A DNA stretch of 64,000 bases from VRUE01 sp963762205 (lineage in GTDB: Bacteria; Actinomycetota; Thermoleophilia; Solirubrobacterales; 70-9). The notes beneath the pieces are model-generated. The model ran no database searches. It saw nothing but the letters and a program-made list of their open reading frames with translations, and was not told where the DNA came from. Location of the stretch: positions 248,001-312,000 of the forward strand of contig CAVXJZ010000003.1 of NCBI GenBank assembly GCA_963762205.1, written 5' to 3'. Positions 34,147-42,289 of this stretch are shown here, in pieces; within the stretch, counting starts at the first letter, position 1; each line of letters opens with the position of its first letter. A program made the translations under genes and the position numbers.

Positions 34147-35568
34147 TCAGCCGGTGGGGAGGACGGTGATGTCCTCGAGCGCGAACTTGCCGTTCGCGTC
34201 GTCGGGGTCGCCGAGCGGGTAGCGGCCCGTGAAGCAGGCGTCGCAGTGGTCCTCGGGCGGCGTGCCGACCGCCTCGTAGACCCCCTCCATCGAAAGGTAG
34301 GCGAGCGAGTCGGCGCCGAGCTCGTCGGCGATCTCCTCGATCGTGCGCCGGTGGGCGATCATCTCCTCGCGGGTCGACATGTCGACCCCGTAGTGGCAGG
34401 GGTGGCGGATCGGCGGGGCCGAGATCCGCAGGTGCAGCTCGGCGGCCCCCGCCTCGCGCAGCATGCCGACGAGCTGGCGCGTGGTGTTGCCGCGCACGAT
34501 CGAGTCGTCGACGACGACGATCCGCCGGCCGGCGACGATCTCCGGCAGCGGGTTGAACTTGAGCCGCAGGCCGCGTTTGCGCAGCTCCTGGCCGGGCTGG
34601 ATGAAGGTCCGCGCCACGTAGCGGTTCTTGATCAGGCCGTCGTCGCGGGGCAGGCCCGAGGCGCGCGCGAAGCCGGCCGCGGCGGGGTTGCCGGAGTCGG
34701 GGACGGCGATCACGACGTCGGCATCGACCGGCGCCTCGCGCCAGAGGATCTCGCCCATCCGCCCGCGCACCTGCTGCAGGACCTTGCCCTCGAGGCGGCT
34801 GTCGGGGCGGGAGAAGTAGATGTGCTCGAAGACGCAGTGCGCCGGCCGGCCGGCCTTGACCACCTGACGGGTCTCCAGCCCGCGCTCGGTCAGCGAGACC
34901 AGCTCCCCGGGCCGCACCTCGCGCAGCAGCTCGGCGCCGACGATGTCGAAGGCGCAGCTCTCCGAGGCGACCACGAAGCGGTCCTCGAGCCGGCCCAGCG
35001 ACAGGGGCCTGACCCCGTGGGGGTCGCGGAAGGCGACGATCGCGTGCTTGGTCATCACCACGGTCGAGTAGGCGCCCTCGAGACGCGGCATCACGTCGGC
35101 GACCGCGTCCTCGATGAAGCGGCTCTCGTTGGAGGAGAGCAGCGCCGCGATGATCTCCGAGTCGGAGGTTCCGCGGAAGGCGATCCCGTCCTCCCTGAGG
35201 GCGTTCCAGTGCTCGACCGCGTTGGTCAGGTTGCCGTTGTGGGCGAGGGCGAGCTCGCGGCCGTCGTCACGCCAGACCGGCTGCGCGTTCTCCCAGGAGC
35301 CGCCGCCGGTGGTCGAGTAGCGGACGTGGCCGATCGCCATGTCCCCCTCGAGCGCCTTCAGCTGCTCCTCGTCGAAGACCTGGGAGACGAGCCCCGAGTC
35401 CCGCATCGTCGTGATGTGGCCGCCCTCGCAGGTTGCGATCCCGGCCGACTCCTGGCCGCGATGCTGCAGCGCGTAGAGGCCGAAGTAGGCGAGGCGGGCG
35501 ACGTCGTGGCCGGGCGCGTAGACGCCGAAGACGCCGCATTCCTCTCGCGGCCCATCTCGGAGGATCAC
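34147..35568 (-). CDS. purF: amidophosphoribosyltransferase
   Basis: The first committed step of purine synthesis. Start GTG 35568 is followed by REECGVFGVYAPGHDVAR, where the Cys becomes the N-terminal nucleophile after propeptide removal. Motifs are LQHRGQESAGIAT, GDMAIGHVRYSTTGGGSWEN, ALAHNGNLTN, FRDPHGVRPLSLGR, the PRPP loop RIVVVDDSIVRGNTT and FeS-ligand cysteines in PIRHPCHYGVDM and EDHCDACFTGRYP. The 473-residue length fits the Fe-S, propeptide-bearing class. It stands as its own transcription unit; purM, often next to it, is not here. Confidence 0.95.
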   Translation of the reverse strand: MILRDGPREECGVFGVYAPGHDVARLAYFGLYALQHRGQESAGIATCEGGHITTMRDSGLVSQVFDEEQLKALEGDMAIGHVRYSTTGGGSWENAQPVWRDDGRELALAHNGNLTNAVEHWNALREDGIAFRGTSDSEIIAALLSSNESRFIEDAVADVMPRLEGAYSTVVMTKHAIVAFRDPHGVRPLSLGRLEDRFVVASESCAFDIVGAELLREVRPGELVSLTERGLETRQVVKAGRPAHCVFEHIYFSRPDSRLEGKVLQQVRGRMGEILWREAPVDADVVIAVPDSGNPAAAGFARASGLPRDDGLIKNRYVARTFIQPGQELRKRGLRLKFNPLPEIVAGRRIVVVDDSIVRGNTTRQLVGMLREAGAAELHLRISAPPIRHPCHYGVDMSTREEMIAHRRTIEEIADELGADSLAYLSMEGVYEAVGTPPEDHCDACFTGRYPLGDPDDANGKFALEDITVLPTG

Positions 35569-35654
35569 TGGCGGAGAGTACCAGCGGCCGGGGACCGCCC
35601 GCCTCCGCTCAGCGCCTGTGGCGGCGGGTTCCCTGCCGCTGCTGGAACAGTGCC

Positions 35655-36329
35655 TCAGGCGCTGAGCGGGGCGACCGCGATCCGGACCGTGAAGGAGACG
35701 CACCAGAGCAGCACGGTGTCGTAGCGCCCGAGGTCCGTCCCGGCGGGGATCTCGTACTGCTGGTCGCCGATGTTGCCCTTCAAATCCCCGAGGCTGACGC
35801 GGTCGTCGACGCCGTCCTCCGTCGGGGTCAGGTATACGTCGATGTCGGGGGCCGGGCTGACGTCGAAGCGGCTGAAGGTGAGCAGCCGGTCGCCGTCGGG
35901 CGTCTCGACCACGGTCGCCACGCCGCTGCCGTCGTGGCCGTCCTCGCCCCGGAAGCGGCCGTGGGCCAGGGCGACCGGTTCGCGCGGCCCGGGCCCCGCC
36001 CCCGGCGCCCGCCCGCCTTCCGTGCCGGGCTCGGCTTCGGCCGTGGCGACGACGATGTCTTCGTCGACGACGACGTCGCGGACCGAGAAGTACCAGAAGC
36101 CGCCGACCGCGACGAGCCCGCCGAAGCCGAGGGCGAGAAGGGTCGGGACGAGCAGGCGGCGGTGGCGGAGCGAGTGGGCCAGGAAGGCGAGGCCGACGAT
36201 CAGGCCCCAGGCGACGCTGAGGACGATCGCGGCGAGGAAGGTCCCGGCCACCCAGCGCTGCAGTACGAAGCTGCCGACCCCGATCAGGGCCAGCATCGCG
36301 AGCGGCATCAGGAGGCGGTTGGTCGACAT
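35655..36329 (-). CDS. membrane-anchored DM13-domain protein
   Basis: The first 90 residues hold three hydrophobic segments (LMPLAMLALIGVGSFVLQ, FLAAIVLSVAWGLIVGLAFL and LLVPTLLALGFGGLVAVGGF). The outside domain is DM13-like: ALAHGRFRGEDGHDGSGVAT, LTFSRFDVSPAPDIDVYLTP, RVSLGDLKGNIGDQQYEIP and the conserved Cys in VLLWCVSFTVRIAVAPL. DM13 domains are thought to act in redox or extracellular electron chemistry around that Cys. It separates purL from purF on the same strand without obvious metabolic link. Confidence 0.75.
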   Translation of the reverse strand: MSTNRLLMPLAMLALIGVGSFVLQRWVAGTFLAAIVLSVAWGLIVGLAFLAHSLRHRRLLVPTLLALGFGGLVAVGGFWYFSVRDVVVDEDIVVATAEAEPGTEGGRAPGAGPGPREPVALAHGRFRGEDGHDGSGVATVVETPDGDRLLTFSRFDVSPAPDIDVYLTPTEDGVDDRVSLGDLKGNIGDQQYEIPAGTDLGRYDTVLLWCVSFTVRIAVAPLSA

Positions 36330-36353
36330 CCCCTCCCCAAGGGTACGTGCCGC

Positions 36354-36391
36354 GGGCGCGCCCGGATCAGCCGCCGCGTCCGGGCGTGCCC
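36354..36391 (-). terminator. stem-loop after purL
   Basis: Arms at 36354-36366 and 36379-36391 (GGGCGCGCCCGGA with TCCGGGCGTGCCC, one wobble) form a 13-base stem with a 12-base loop, 15 bases past the purL stop and before the DM13 gene. It lacks a U-tract but is well placed to end the purC-S-Q-L transcript. Confidence 0.5.
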
Positions 36392-36405
36392 GGCGCCTCG
36401 GGTCC

Positions 36406-38655
36406 CTAGGCGCCGGCGCCGAGCCGGTCGCCCAGGGAGCGCCAGGCCGCGGCCGCTTCGGCGAGGCCGAGGCGGAGGCTGCGGTCGCCGGCGGCGACCT
36501 CGATCGCCTCGCCGCCGACCTCGCCGATCGCAACGGCGCCGATCTCCGCCAGCGCCGCCGGCTCGCCGCTGACCAGGAAGCCGCCGGGCCCCTCGCCGAA
36601 GAGCGCCTCCTCGGGCGAGCAGCCCCGCTCGCGCAGCGGCTGCAGGTCGACCCGGCAGCCGAGGCCGCCGCCGATCGCCGACTCGGCCAGCGCGCAGGCG
36701 AGGCCGCCGTCGGAGATGTCGTGGGCGGAGGCGAGCCTGCCCTCGCGGACGGCGAAGCGGACGACGGCGCAGGCGGCCGCCACGGCGGCGACGTCGGGCT
36801 GCGGCAGCCCGGCGTCGAGCTCGCCGCGCAGCTTCGCCAGCTCCGACCCGGCCGGGGTCGGGGAGAAGGGGCCGAGCAGGCCGATCGCGTCGCCATCGGC
36901 GACGAGGGTGGAGCCGGCGACCCGGCTCGGGTCGGGCAGCTCGCCGACCATGCCGACCACCGGCGTCGGGTAGATCGGCCCTTCCGGGCCCTCGTTGTAG
37001 AGGGAGACGTTGCCGCCGACGACGGGGACCCCGAGCGCCTCGCAGGCGTCGGCGAGGCCGCTCACCGCCCGATCCAGCTGCCAGGCCGGGGCCGGCTTCT
37101 CCGGGTTGCCGAAGTTGAGGCAGTTGGTCAGCCCGAGCGGCTCGGCGCCGACGCAGGCGAGGTTCTGGGCGCACTCGAGCACCGCCTCGACCGTCCCCGC
37201 GTAGGGGTCGCAGGCGACGCGCCGGCCGTTGCCGTCGATCGAGACGGCGACCGCGGTCGCCGTCTCCGGCAGTCGCAGGACCGCGGCGTCGGCAGACTCC
37301 GGGCGGCGCACGGTGCGCGAGCCGACCACCGAGTCGTACTGCTCGAACGCCCAGCGCTTGGAGGCGACGCTGGGCGAGGCGAGCAGCGCCAGCAGCGTCT
37401 CCTGCGGCGAGGCCGCGGGGTCGAGGGTCGCGCGGTTGCCGTAGATCCACCCGTCCGGCTCGGCGGGGCTGAGGTCGTAGAGGGGGCAGCCGTCGACCAG
37501 CGCCTCGACCGGCATCTCGCCGACGACCTCGGCGCCGCGCAGGACCCGTACCTGGCCGCCGTCGGTGACGACGCCGATCTCGGCCGCACCCGTCTGCCAT
37601 TTCTCACAGACGGCGAGCACCTCCGCGACCCTGGCCGGCTCGACCACGCCGAGCATCCGCTCCTGCGACTCGGAGACCATGATCTCGAAGGGCTCCATGT
37701 CGGCCTCGCGCAGCGGCACCCGCGCCACGTCGATGTCGATCCCGACCCCGCCGGCGGAGGCCATCTCGCCCGCCGAGGAGGTGAGGCCGGCGGCGCCGAG
37801 GTCCTGGAGCGAGACCAGCAGCCCCCGCTCGAGCAGCTCCAGGCAGCACTCGAGCAGCTTCGACTCCTCGAACGGGTCGCCGATCTGGACCGTGGGCCGC
37901 TTCGCCTCGTCGCCGTCGCCGAGCTCGGCGGAGGCGAGCACCGAGGCGCCCCCGATGCCGTCGCGGCCGGTCGCGGCCCCCATCAGCACGACCGCGTTGC
38001 CGACGCCGGCGGCGGCGGCGCGGACCATCGCGTCCTGCCTCGCGATCCCCACGCACATCGCGTTGACGAGGCAGTTGTGCTCGTAGGGCTCCTCGAAGTA
38101 GATCTCGCCGCCGACCGTGGCGACCCCGATCGAGTTTCCGTAGTGGCCGATCCCCCGCACGGCGCCGTCGAGCAGGAAGCGCGAGCGCTCCGAGTCGAGC
38201 TCGCCGAAGCGGAGGCTGTCGAGGATCGCGATCGGCCGCGCGCCGAGGGCGAAGACGTCGCGGAGGATGCCGCCGACGCCGGTGGCGGCGCCCTGGAAGG
38301 GCTCGACCGCGCTCGGGTGGTTGTGGGACTCCACCTTGAAGGCGACCGCGTGGCCGCCGCCGACGTCGACGGCGCCCGCGTTCTCTCCCGGCCCCATCAC
38401 GACCCGCTCGCCCTCGGTCGGCAGTCGCCGCAGCAGCTTGCGCGAGTGCTTGTAGGCGCAGTGCTCGGACCAGAGCAGGCTGAACATCGCCAGCTCGACG
38501 TCGTTCGGCTCGCGCCCGAGCTTCTCGACGATCAGCGCGTACTCCTCGTCGGTGAGCCCGAGCTCCCGGTGCCTGGAGGACATCAGTTCCGCCATCTCCT
38601 CCGCTCCCGCTCGGGCGCGCACATCCATCTCCTCCGCTCCCGCTCGGGCGCGCAC
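36406..38655 (-). CDS. purL: phosphoribosylformylglycinamidine synthase, synthetase subunit
   Basis: The small-type PurL that works with PurQ and PurS. Motifs are MFSLLWSEHCAYKHSR, VAFKVESHNHPSAVEPFQG, ATGVGGILRDVFALGARPIA, IGHYGNSIGVATVGGE, VSLQDLGAAGLTSS, LGLTNCLNFGNPEKPAPAWQ, GGNVSLYNEG and SAHDISDGGLACALAES. The first about 20 residues (MRARAGAEEM and a second copy DVRARAGAEEM) come from a tandem repeat and precede the natural start MAELMSSRHREL, so ATG near 38595 or 38583 may be the real one. It follows purQ with only four bases between. Confidence 0.95.
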   Translation of the reverse strand: MRARAGAEEMDVRARAGAEEMAELMSSRHRELGLTDEEYALIVEKLGREPNDVELAMFSLLWSEHCAYKHSRKLLRRLPTEGERVVMGPGENAGAVDVGGGHAVAFKVESHNHPSAVEPFQGAATGVGGILRDVFALGARPIAILDSLRFGELDSERSRFLLDGAVRGIGHYGNSIGVATVGGEIYFEEPYEHNCLVNAMCVGIARQDAMVRAAAAGVGNAVVLMGAATGRDGIGGASVLASAELGDGDEAKRPTVQIGDPFEESKLLECCLELLERGLLVSLQDLGAAGLTSSAGEMASAGGVGIDIDVARVPLREADMEPFEIMVSESQERMLGVVEPARVAEVLAVCEKWQTGAAEIGVVTDGGQVRVLRGAEVVGEMPVEALVDGCPLYDLSPAEPDGWIYGNRATLDPAASPQETLLALLASPSVASKRWAFEQYDSVVGSRTVRRPESADAAVLRLPETATAVAVSIDGNGRRVACDPYAGTVEAVLECAQNLACVGAEPLGLTNCLNFGNPEKPAPAWQLDRAVSGLADACEALGVPVVGGNVSLYNEGPEGPIYPTPVVGMVGELPDPSRVAGSTLVADGDAIGLLGPFSPTPAGSELAKLRGELDAGLPQPDVAAVAAACAVVRFAVREGRLASAHDISDGGLACALAESAIGGGLGCRVDLQPLRERGCSPEEALFGEGPGGFLVSGEPAALAEIGAVAIGEVGGEAIEVAAGDRSLRLGLAEAAAAWRSLGDRLGAGA

Positions 38656-38660
38656 ATCAT
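38592..38660. repeat. tandem partial repeat copies at the purL start
   Basis: The unit CTCCTCCGCTCCCGCTCGGG followed by CGCGCACATC occurs twice in tandem here and its first part a third time (CTCCTCTGCTCCCGCTCGGG) as the left part of the purine-cluster repeat at 38664-38742. On the minus strand the two copies give purL its duplicated N-terminal ARAGAEEM peptide. Confidence 0.7.
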
Positions 38661-39391
38661 CAACCGCCGCCTCCTCTGCTCCCGCTCGGGCCAGAAGGAG
38701 CAGAGATGGACCGGCCCTCGCTCCCGCGTCCGGGGGCGGCGGCCGAACCCTGGAGGGATTCGAAGACTTGAAGGCCGTCCACGCTCCCCGTGAGCGGGTC
38801 GACCGCGTGCTCGGGGTGGGGCATCAGGCCGAGCACGTTGCCCGCCTCGTTGCTGACCCCGGCGATGTCCCGCGCCGAGCCGTTCGGGTTCTGGCCCGGC
38901 GCGTAGCGGTAGGCGACCTGGCCGGCCGCCTCGATCTCGTCGAGCATCTCGTCGGGCGCCCAGAAGCGGCCTTCGCCGTGCTTCACCGGGATCGACAGCC
39001 GGGCCGAGTCGTCCGCCGCGCTCCGCCCTCCCGGCCCGCCGGCGATCAGGTCGACCTGGCGGCAGACGAAGCGCAGCTCCTCGTTGAGCAGCAGCGCGCC
39101 GGGCAGCAGGCCCGCCTCGCAGAGGACCTGGAAGCCGTTGCAGATCCCGAGCACCGGGCCGCCCGCGGCGGCCAGCTCCGCGACCGCCTCCATCGCCGGC
39201 GAGAAGCGGGCGATCGCCCCCGCCCGCAGGTAGTCGCCGTAGGAGAAGCCGCCGGGGACGACCACCGCCTCGACCCCGTCGAGGTCGCGGCTCTCGTGCC
39301 AGACCATGCGCGCCTCGCCGAGCATCGAGCAGGCGTGGAGCGCGTCCCGCTCGTCGCAGGAACCGGGGAACTGGAGCACCCCCCAGATCAC
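38660..39391 (-). CDS. purQ: phosphoribosylformylglycinamidine synthase, glutaminase subunit
   Basis: The class I glutamine amidotransferase partner of PurL. GVLQFPGSCDERDALHACSM, VVVPGGFSYGDYLRAGAIAR, the nucleophile elbow VLGICNGFQVLCEAGLLPGA and GLMPHPEHAVDP (His-Glu) are present. The family end is near QVFESLQ; here a further 25-residue Gly/Ser/Pro/Arg tail (GSAAAPGRGSEGRS...) is encoded by repeat copy E. The start overlaps the purS stop by ATGA. Operon order is purC-purS-purQ-purL. Confidence 0.95.
   Translation of the reverse strand: MIWGVLQFPGSCDERDALHACSMLGEARMVWHESRDLDGVEAVVVPGGFSYGDYLRAGAIARFSPAMEAVAELAAAGGPVLGICNGFQVLCEAGLLPGALLLNEELRFVCRQVDLIAGGPGGRSAADDSARLSIPVKHGEGRFWAPDEMLDEIEAAGQVAYRYAPGQNPNGSARDIAGVSNEAGNVLGLMPHPEHAVDPLTGSVDGLQVFESLQGSAAAPGRGSEGRSISAPSGPSGSRGGGG
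38664..38742. repeat. palindromic repeat, family 1, copy E at the purQ-purL junction
   Basis: The outer stem CCGCCGCC (38664-38671) / GGCGGCGG (38735-38742) encloses the conserved left arm CTCCTCTGCTC, an inner stem GGGCC/GGCCC (38688-38692 / 38713-38717) with a loop containing GAGCAGAGATGGAC, and the conserved right arm TCGCTCCCGCGTCCGGGGG. It is in reverse orientation to copies C and D and is translated as the C-terminal tail of PurQ. Confidence 0.75.
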
Positions 39392-39612
39392 AGCGTTTCG
39401 ATCTCGAAGTCCTCGATCAACGGGTTGGCGAGCAGCTTCTCGCAGAGCTCCGAGAGCCGCTCGGGGTCCTCCGCCTCGAGCTCCACCATGCGCCCGACCC
39501 GGACGTGCTCGACTCCCTCGAAGCCGAGCGCCGGCAGTGCCCGCTCGACCGCCTTGCCCTGGGGGTCGAGGATTCCCTCCTTCGGCCGGATCAGGACCCT
39601 TGCCCTGGCCAC
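39388..39612 (-). CDS. purS: phosphoribosylformylglycinamidine synthase subunit PurS
   Basis: The 74-residue protein ARARVLIRPKEGILDPQGKA, VERALPALGFEGVEHVRVG, RMVELEAED, LCEKLLANPLIEDFEIE is a canonical PurS, which bridges PurL and PurQ and helps channel ammonia. Start GTG 39612 shares one base with the purC stop (TAGTG), and its stop overlaps the purQ start. Confidence 0.95.
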   Translation of the reverse strand: MARARVLIRPKEGILDPQGKAVERALPALGFEGVEHVRVGRMVELEAEDPERLSELCEKLLANPLIEDFEIETL

Positions 39613-40460
39613 TAGAAGGAGCGCTCCGTGATCCGCTCGTAGGCCTCCACGTATTTGGCCCGCGTCTGCTCGACCACGTCGGGCGGCAGCTCCGGCCCGG
39701 GCGGCTTCTTGTCCCAGCCGGTCTCGCTCGCCCAGTCGCGCACGTACTGCTTGTCGAAGGACGGCGGCGTGGAGCCCGGGCTGTAGCGGTCCGCCGGCCA
39801 GAAGCGGGAGGAGTCGGGGGTGAGGACCTCGTCGCCGAGGACGATCTCGGCGCCGGCGTGGCGCCCGAGCTCGAACTTGGTGTCGGCGAGGATGATCCCG
39901 CGCTCGGCCGCGTGCTCGGCGCCGCGCCGGTAGACCTCGATCGAGACCCTGCGCAGCTCCTCCATCAGCGCCCGGCCGCCGACGATCTCGGCGGCGCGCT
40001 CGAAGTCGACGTTCTCGTCGTGGTCGCCGATCTCGGCCTTGGTCGCCGGCGTGAAGATCGGCTCCGGCAAGCGGTCGGACTCGAGCAGGCCGGCGGGCAG
40101 CTCGATCCCGCAGACCGCGCCGCCCTCCCTGTATTCCTTCCAGCCCGAGCCCGAGAGGTAGCCGCGGACGACGCACTCGACCGGGTACATCTCCAGCCTG
40201 CGGACCCGCATCGCGCGGTCCATCACCTCTTCGGGCACGTCGTTGGAGAGGAAGTGGTTGGGGACGATGTCCGCGGTCAGCTCGAACCAGAATTCCGACA
40301 TCCGGTTGAGCACCTTGCCCTTGTCGGGCACCGGGGTGGGCATGACGACGTCGTAGGTGGAGATCCGGTCCGAGGCGACGAGCAGCAGGTCGTCCTCCCA
40401 CTCGTAGATCTCGCGGACCTTGCCCGAGGAGTGGAGCTTGAGATCGGCGACGGTCGGCAT
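39612..40460 (-). CDS. purC: SAICAR synthetase
   Basis: It joins CAIR and aspartate. Motifs are HSSGKVREIYEWEDDLLLVA, SDRISTYDVVMPTPVPDKG, VRGYLSGSGWKEYREGGAVC, ATKAEIGDHDENVDFERAAE, GIILADTKFELGR and EVLTPDSSRFWPADRYSPGS, PSFDKQYVRDW. ATG 40460 gives 282 residues. It heads the purC-S-Q-L operon and is divergent from the P450 gene, with about 60 bases between starts. Confidence 0.95.
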   Translation of the reverse strand: MPTVADLKLHSSGKVREIYEWEDDLLLVASDRISTYDVVMPTPVPDKGKVLNRMSEFWFELTADIVPNHFLSNDVPEEVMDRAMRVRRLEMYPVECVVRGYLSGSGWKEYREGGAVCGIELPAGLLESDRLPEPIFTPATKAEIGDHDENVDFERAAEIVGGRALMEELRRVSIEVYRRGAEHAAERGIILADTKFELGRHAGAEIVLGDEVLTPDSSRFWPADRYSPGSTPPSFDKQYVRDWASETGWDKKPPGPELPPDVVEQTRAKYVEAYERITERSF

Positions 40461-40521
40461 CAAGGCGATGCTAACCATCGGCGGAGCGGAGTCGCATGCC
40501 GGGTCTGCGATCCTGTCGCAC

Positions 40522-41859
40522 GTGACGCTCCCTCCCGAACCGGCGATGAGCCCGCTGCGCCAGACGCTGGGATGGGCCTTCCGCCCGCTGGCCTTCATGG
40601 ACCGTTGCCGGCGGCGGCACGGCGACTCCTTCAGCCTCAGCTTCGTCGGCTTCGAGCGGCCGATGGTGCTGATCTCCGACCCGGTCGCGATCAAGGCGCT
40701 GTACGGCGAGCGCGAGCACGGGCTGCCGCCCGGCCGCAACATCTTCCTCGAGCCGGTTCTCGGCGCCCGCTCGCTGCTGCTGCTCGAAGGCGCGGACCAC
40801 CTCGCCCACCGCAGGCTGATGCTGCCCGCCTTCCACGGCGAGCGGATGCGCTCCTATGAGCCGATCGTCAGGGAGCTCGTCGACACCGAGATCGACTCCT
40901 GGGCGCTGGGCGAGGAGTTCCCCCTGCACCCGCGGATGCAGGCGGTCACCCTCGAGGTCATCCTCCGGGTCGTCTTCGGCGTTTCCGAAGGCCCGCGCCT
41001 GGATCGCCTGCGCGGCCTGCTCGCCGGGCTCCTCGCCGAGACCGCCTCGCCGGTGACGCAGCTCTCCGCGCTGCTCACCAGTCGCCTCGGCGGCGACGTC
41101 TGGGGCAAATTCGAGGACAGGCTGAGCGAGATCGACGAGCTGCTCCTGGCGGAGATCGCCGAGCACCGCACGAGGGGCGACCTCGAGGACCGCGACGACA
41201 TCCTCTCGGCGCTGATCCTCGCCCGCTTCGACGACAGCGACGGCGGTCAGGGGATGACCGACACCGACCTGCGCGACCAGCTGATGACCCTGCTGCTCGC
41301 CGGCCACGAGACGACGGCCACCGCCCTCGCCTGGACCTTCGACCTGCTGCTGCGGCACCCGCTCGCCCTGAACAGGCTGCGCGACTCGCTCGAGGCCGGC
41401 GAGGAGGACTACCTGCGGGCGACGATCACCGAGTCGCTGCGGCTGCGCCCGGTGGTGCCCCTCGCCGGCCGCCGCCTCGCCAAGGACCTGGTCGCCGACG
41501 GGCTGACGCTGCCCGCCGGGACCGACGTCAGCCCCGCGATCTGGCTCACCCACACCCGCGCCGACCTCTACCCGGAGCCCTTCGCCTTCCGCCCCGAGCG
41601 CTTCCTCGAGGACGGCCCCGAGACCTACGGCTGGATCCCCTTCGGCGGCGGCGTCCGGCGCTGCATCGGCGGCGCCTTCGCCGAGTTCGAGATGCGGATC
41701 GTCCTGCGCGAGGTGCTGACCCGCTGCGAGCTGCGCAAGCTCGACCAGCGCCCGGAGCGCGTCATGCGCCGCAACGTCACCCTCTCGCCCCGCGACGGAA
41801 CCCGGGTGGTCCTCGGCGCCCGTCACCCGGCGCGCGAGGCCGAGGCGGTCGCCGCCTAG
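40522..41859 (+). CDS. cytochrome P450
   Basis: A full-length (445 residues) soluble-type P450. The oxygen-binding I-helix is LLAGHETTATALAWTFDLLL, the K-helix ExxR is ITESLRLRPVVPL, the PERF region is PFAFRPERFLED and the heme loop is GWIPFGGGVRRCIGGAFAEF with the axial Cys. The start is GTG 40522. The pattern is nearest to CYP110/CYP4-like bacterial P450s; substrate is unknown. No ferredoxin or reductase gene is adjacent. It interrupts the purine cluster. Confidence 0.9.
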   Translation: MTLPPEPAMSPLRQTLGWAFRPLAFMDRCRRRHGDSFSLSFVGFERPMVLISDPVAIKALYGEREHGLPPGRNIFLEPVLGARSLLLLEGADHLAHRRLMLPAFHGERMRSYEPIVRELVDTEIDSWALGEEFPLHPRMQAVTLEVILRVVFGVSEGPRLDRLRGLLAGLLAETASPVTQLSALLTSRLGGDVWGKFEDRLSEIDELLLAEIAEHRTRGDLEDRDDILSALILARFDDSDGGQGMTDTDLRDQLMTLLLAGHETTATALAWTFDLLLRHPLALNRLRDSLEAGEEDYLRATITESLRLRPVVPLAGRRLAKDLVADGLTLPAGTDVSPAIWLTHTRADLYPEPFAFRPERFLEDGPETYGWIPFGGGVRRCIGGAFAEFEMRIVLREVLTRCELRKLDQRPERVMRRNVTLSPRDGTRVVLGARHPAREAEAVAA

Positions 41860-42182
41860 GCTCCTTCCGTCGCCTCGGCGGCGCTCTTCGCGGCCGCCCG
41901 GGCGGCCGGGTGTTCCTTGGCCCAGCGGGCGATCGTGCTCGACCCGGAGATCACCTCGCCCTCGTCGAGGATGAGTACCGGCACCTCGTTGGTGCCGCTC
42001 AGCTCCTTGACCTCGGCGCGATCGTCGTCGCGACGGCCCCAGGTCCAGGGGCGGTACCGGTAGCCGCCGACGACCGTGATCTCGTACCGGTAGCCCGCCG
42101 CGTCCAGCGCCTTGCCGGCCTTGGCGCACGGGTGCACCGCGGCGGGCCCGAATTTCTTGTGGCCGCAGGTGTAGAGGACCAT
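41856..42182 (-). CDS. glutaredoxin/GST N-terminal-like thioredoxin-fold protein
   Basis: The 108-residue product has the GST_N/glutaredoxin pattern: VLYTCGHKKFGPAAVHPCAK with cysteines far apart instead of CxxC, AAGYRYEITVVGGYRYRPW, GTNEVPVLILDEGEVISGSS with the cis-Pro of the thioredoxin fold, and a final helix TIARWAKEHPAARAA. Its last four bases overlap the convergent P450 stop. Role unknown; a thiol- or glutathione-like binding protein is plausible. Confidence 0.65.
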   Translation of the reverse strand: MVLYTCGHKKFGPAAVHPCAKAGKALDAAGYRYEITVVGGYRYRPWTWGRRDDDRAEVKELSGTNEVPVLILDEGEVISGSSTIARWAKEHPAARAAAKSAAEATEGA

Positions 42183-42289
42183 CGCCGCCCAGCCTAGCCA
42201 AGAGCCGTCGCGGCCGAAGGGGGCCGGCGGATCGAGTCTGCAGTGGGGCCCGCGTAGCGGACCCTGGAGCGGACTCACCGCTCAGGGCG

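Noticed and set aside
36330..36405. CCGCGTCCGGGCG as another copy of the purine-cluster repeat
   Set aside because: Only this short GC-rich piece matches; the sequence is better explained as the right arm of the purL terminator hairpin.
35770..38793. 1007-codon plus-strand frame opposite purL
   Set aside because: It is the antisense shadow of purL, with composition typical of high-GC antisense frames.
40522..42182. P450 plus GST-like protein as a biosynthetic cluster
   Set aside because: They are convergent, with no tailoring, scaffold or redox-partner genes nearby.
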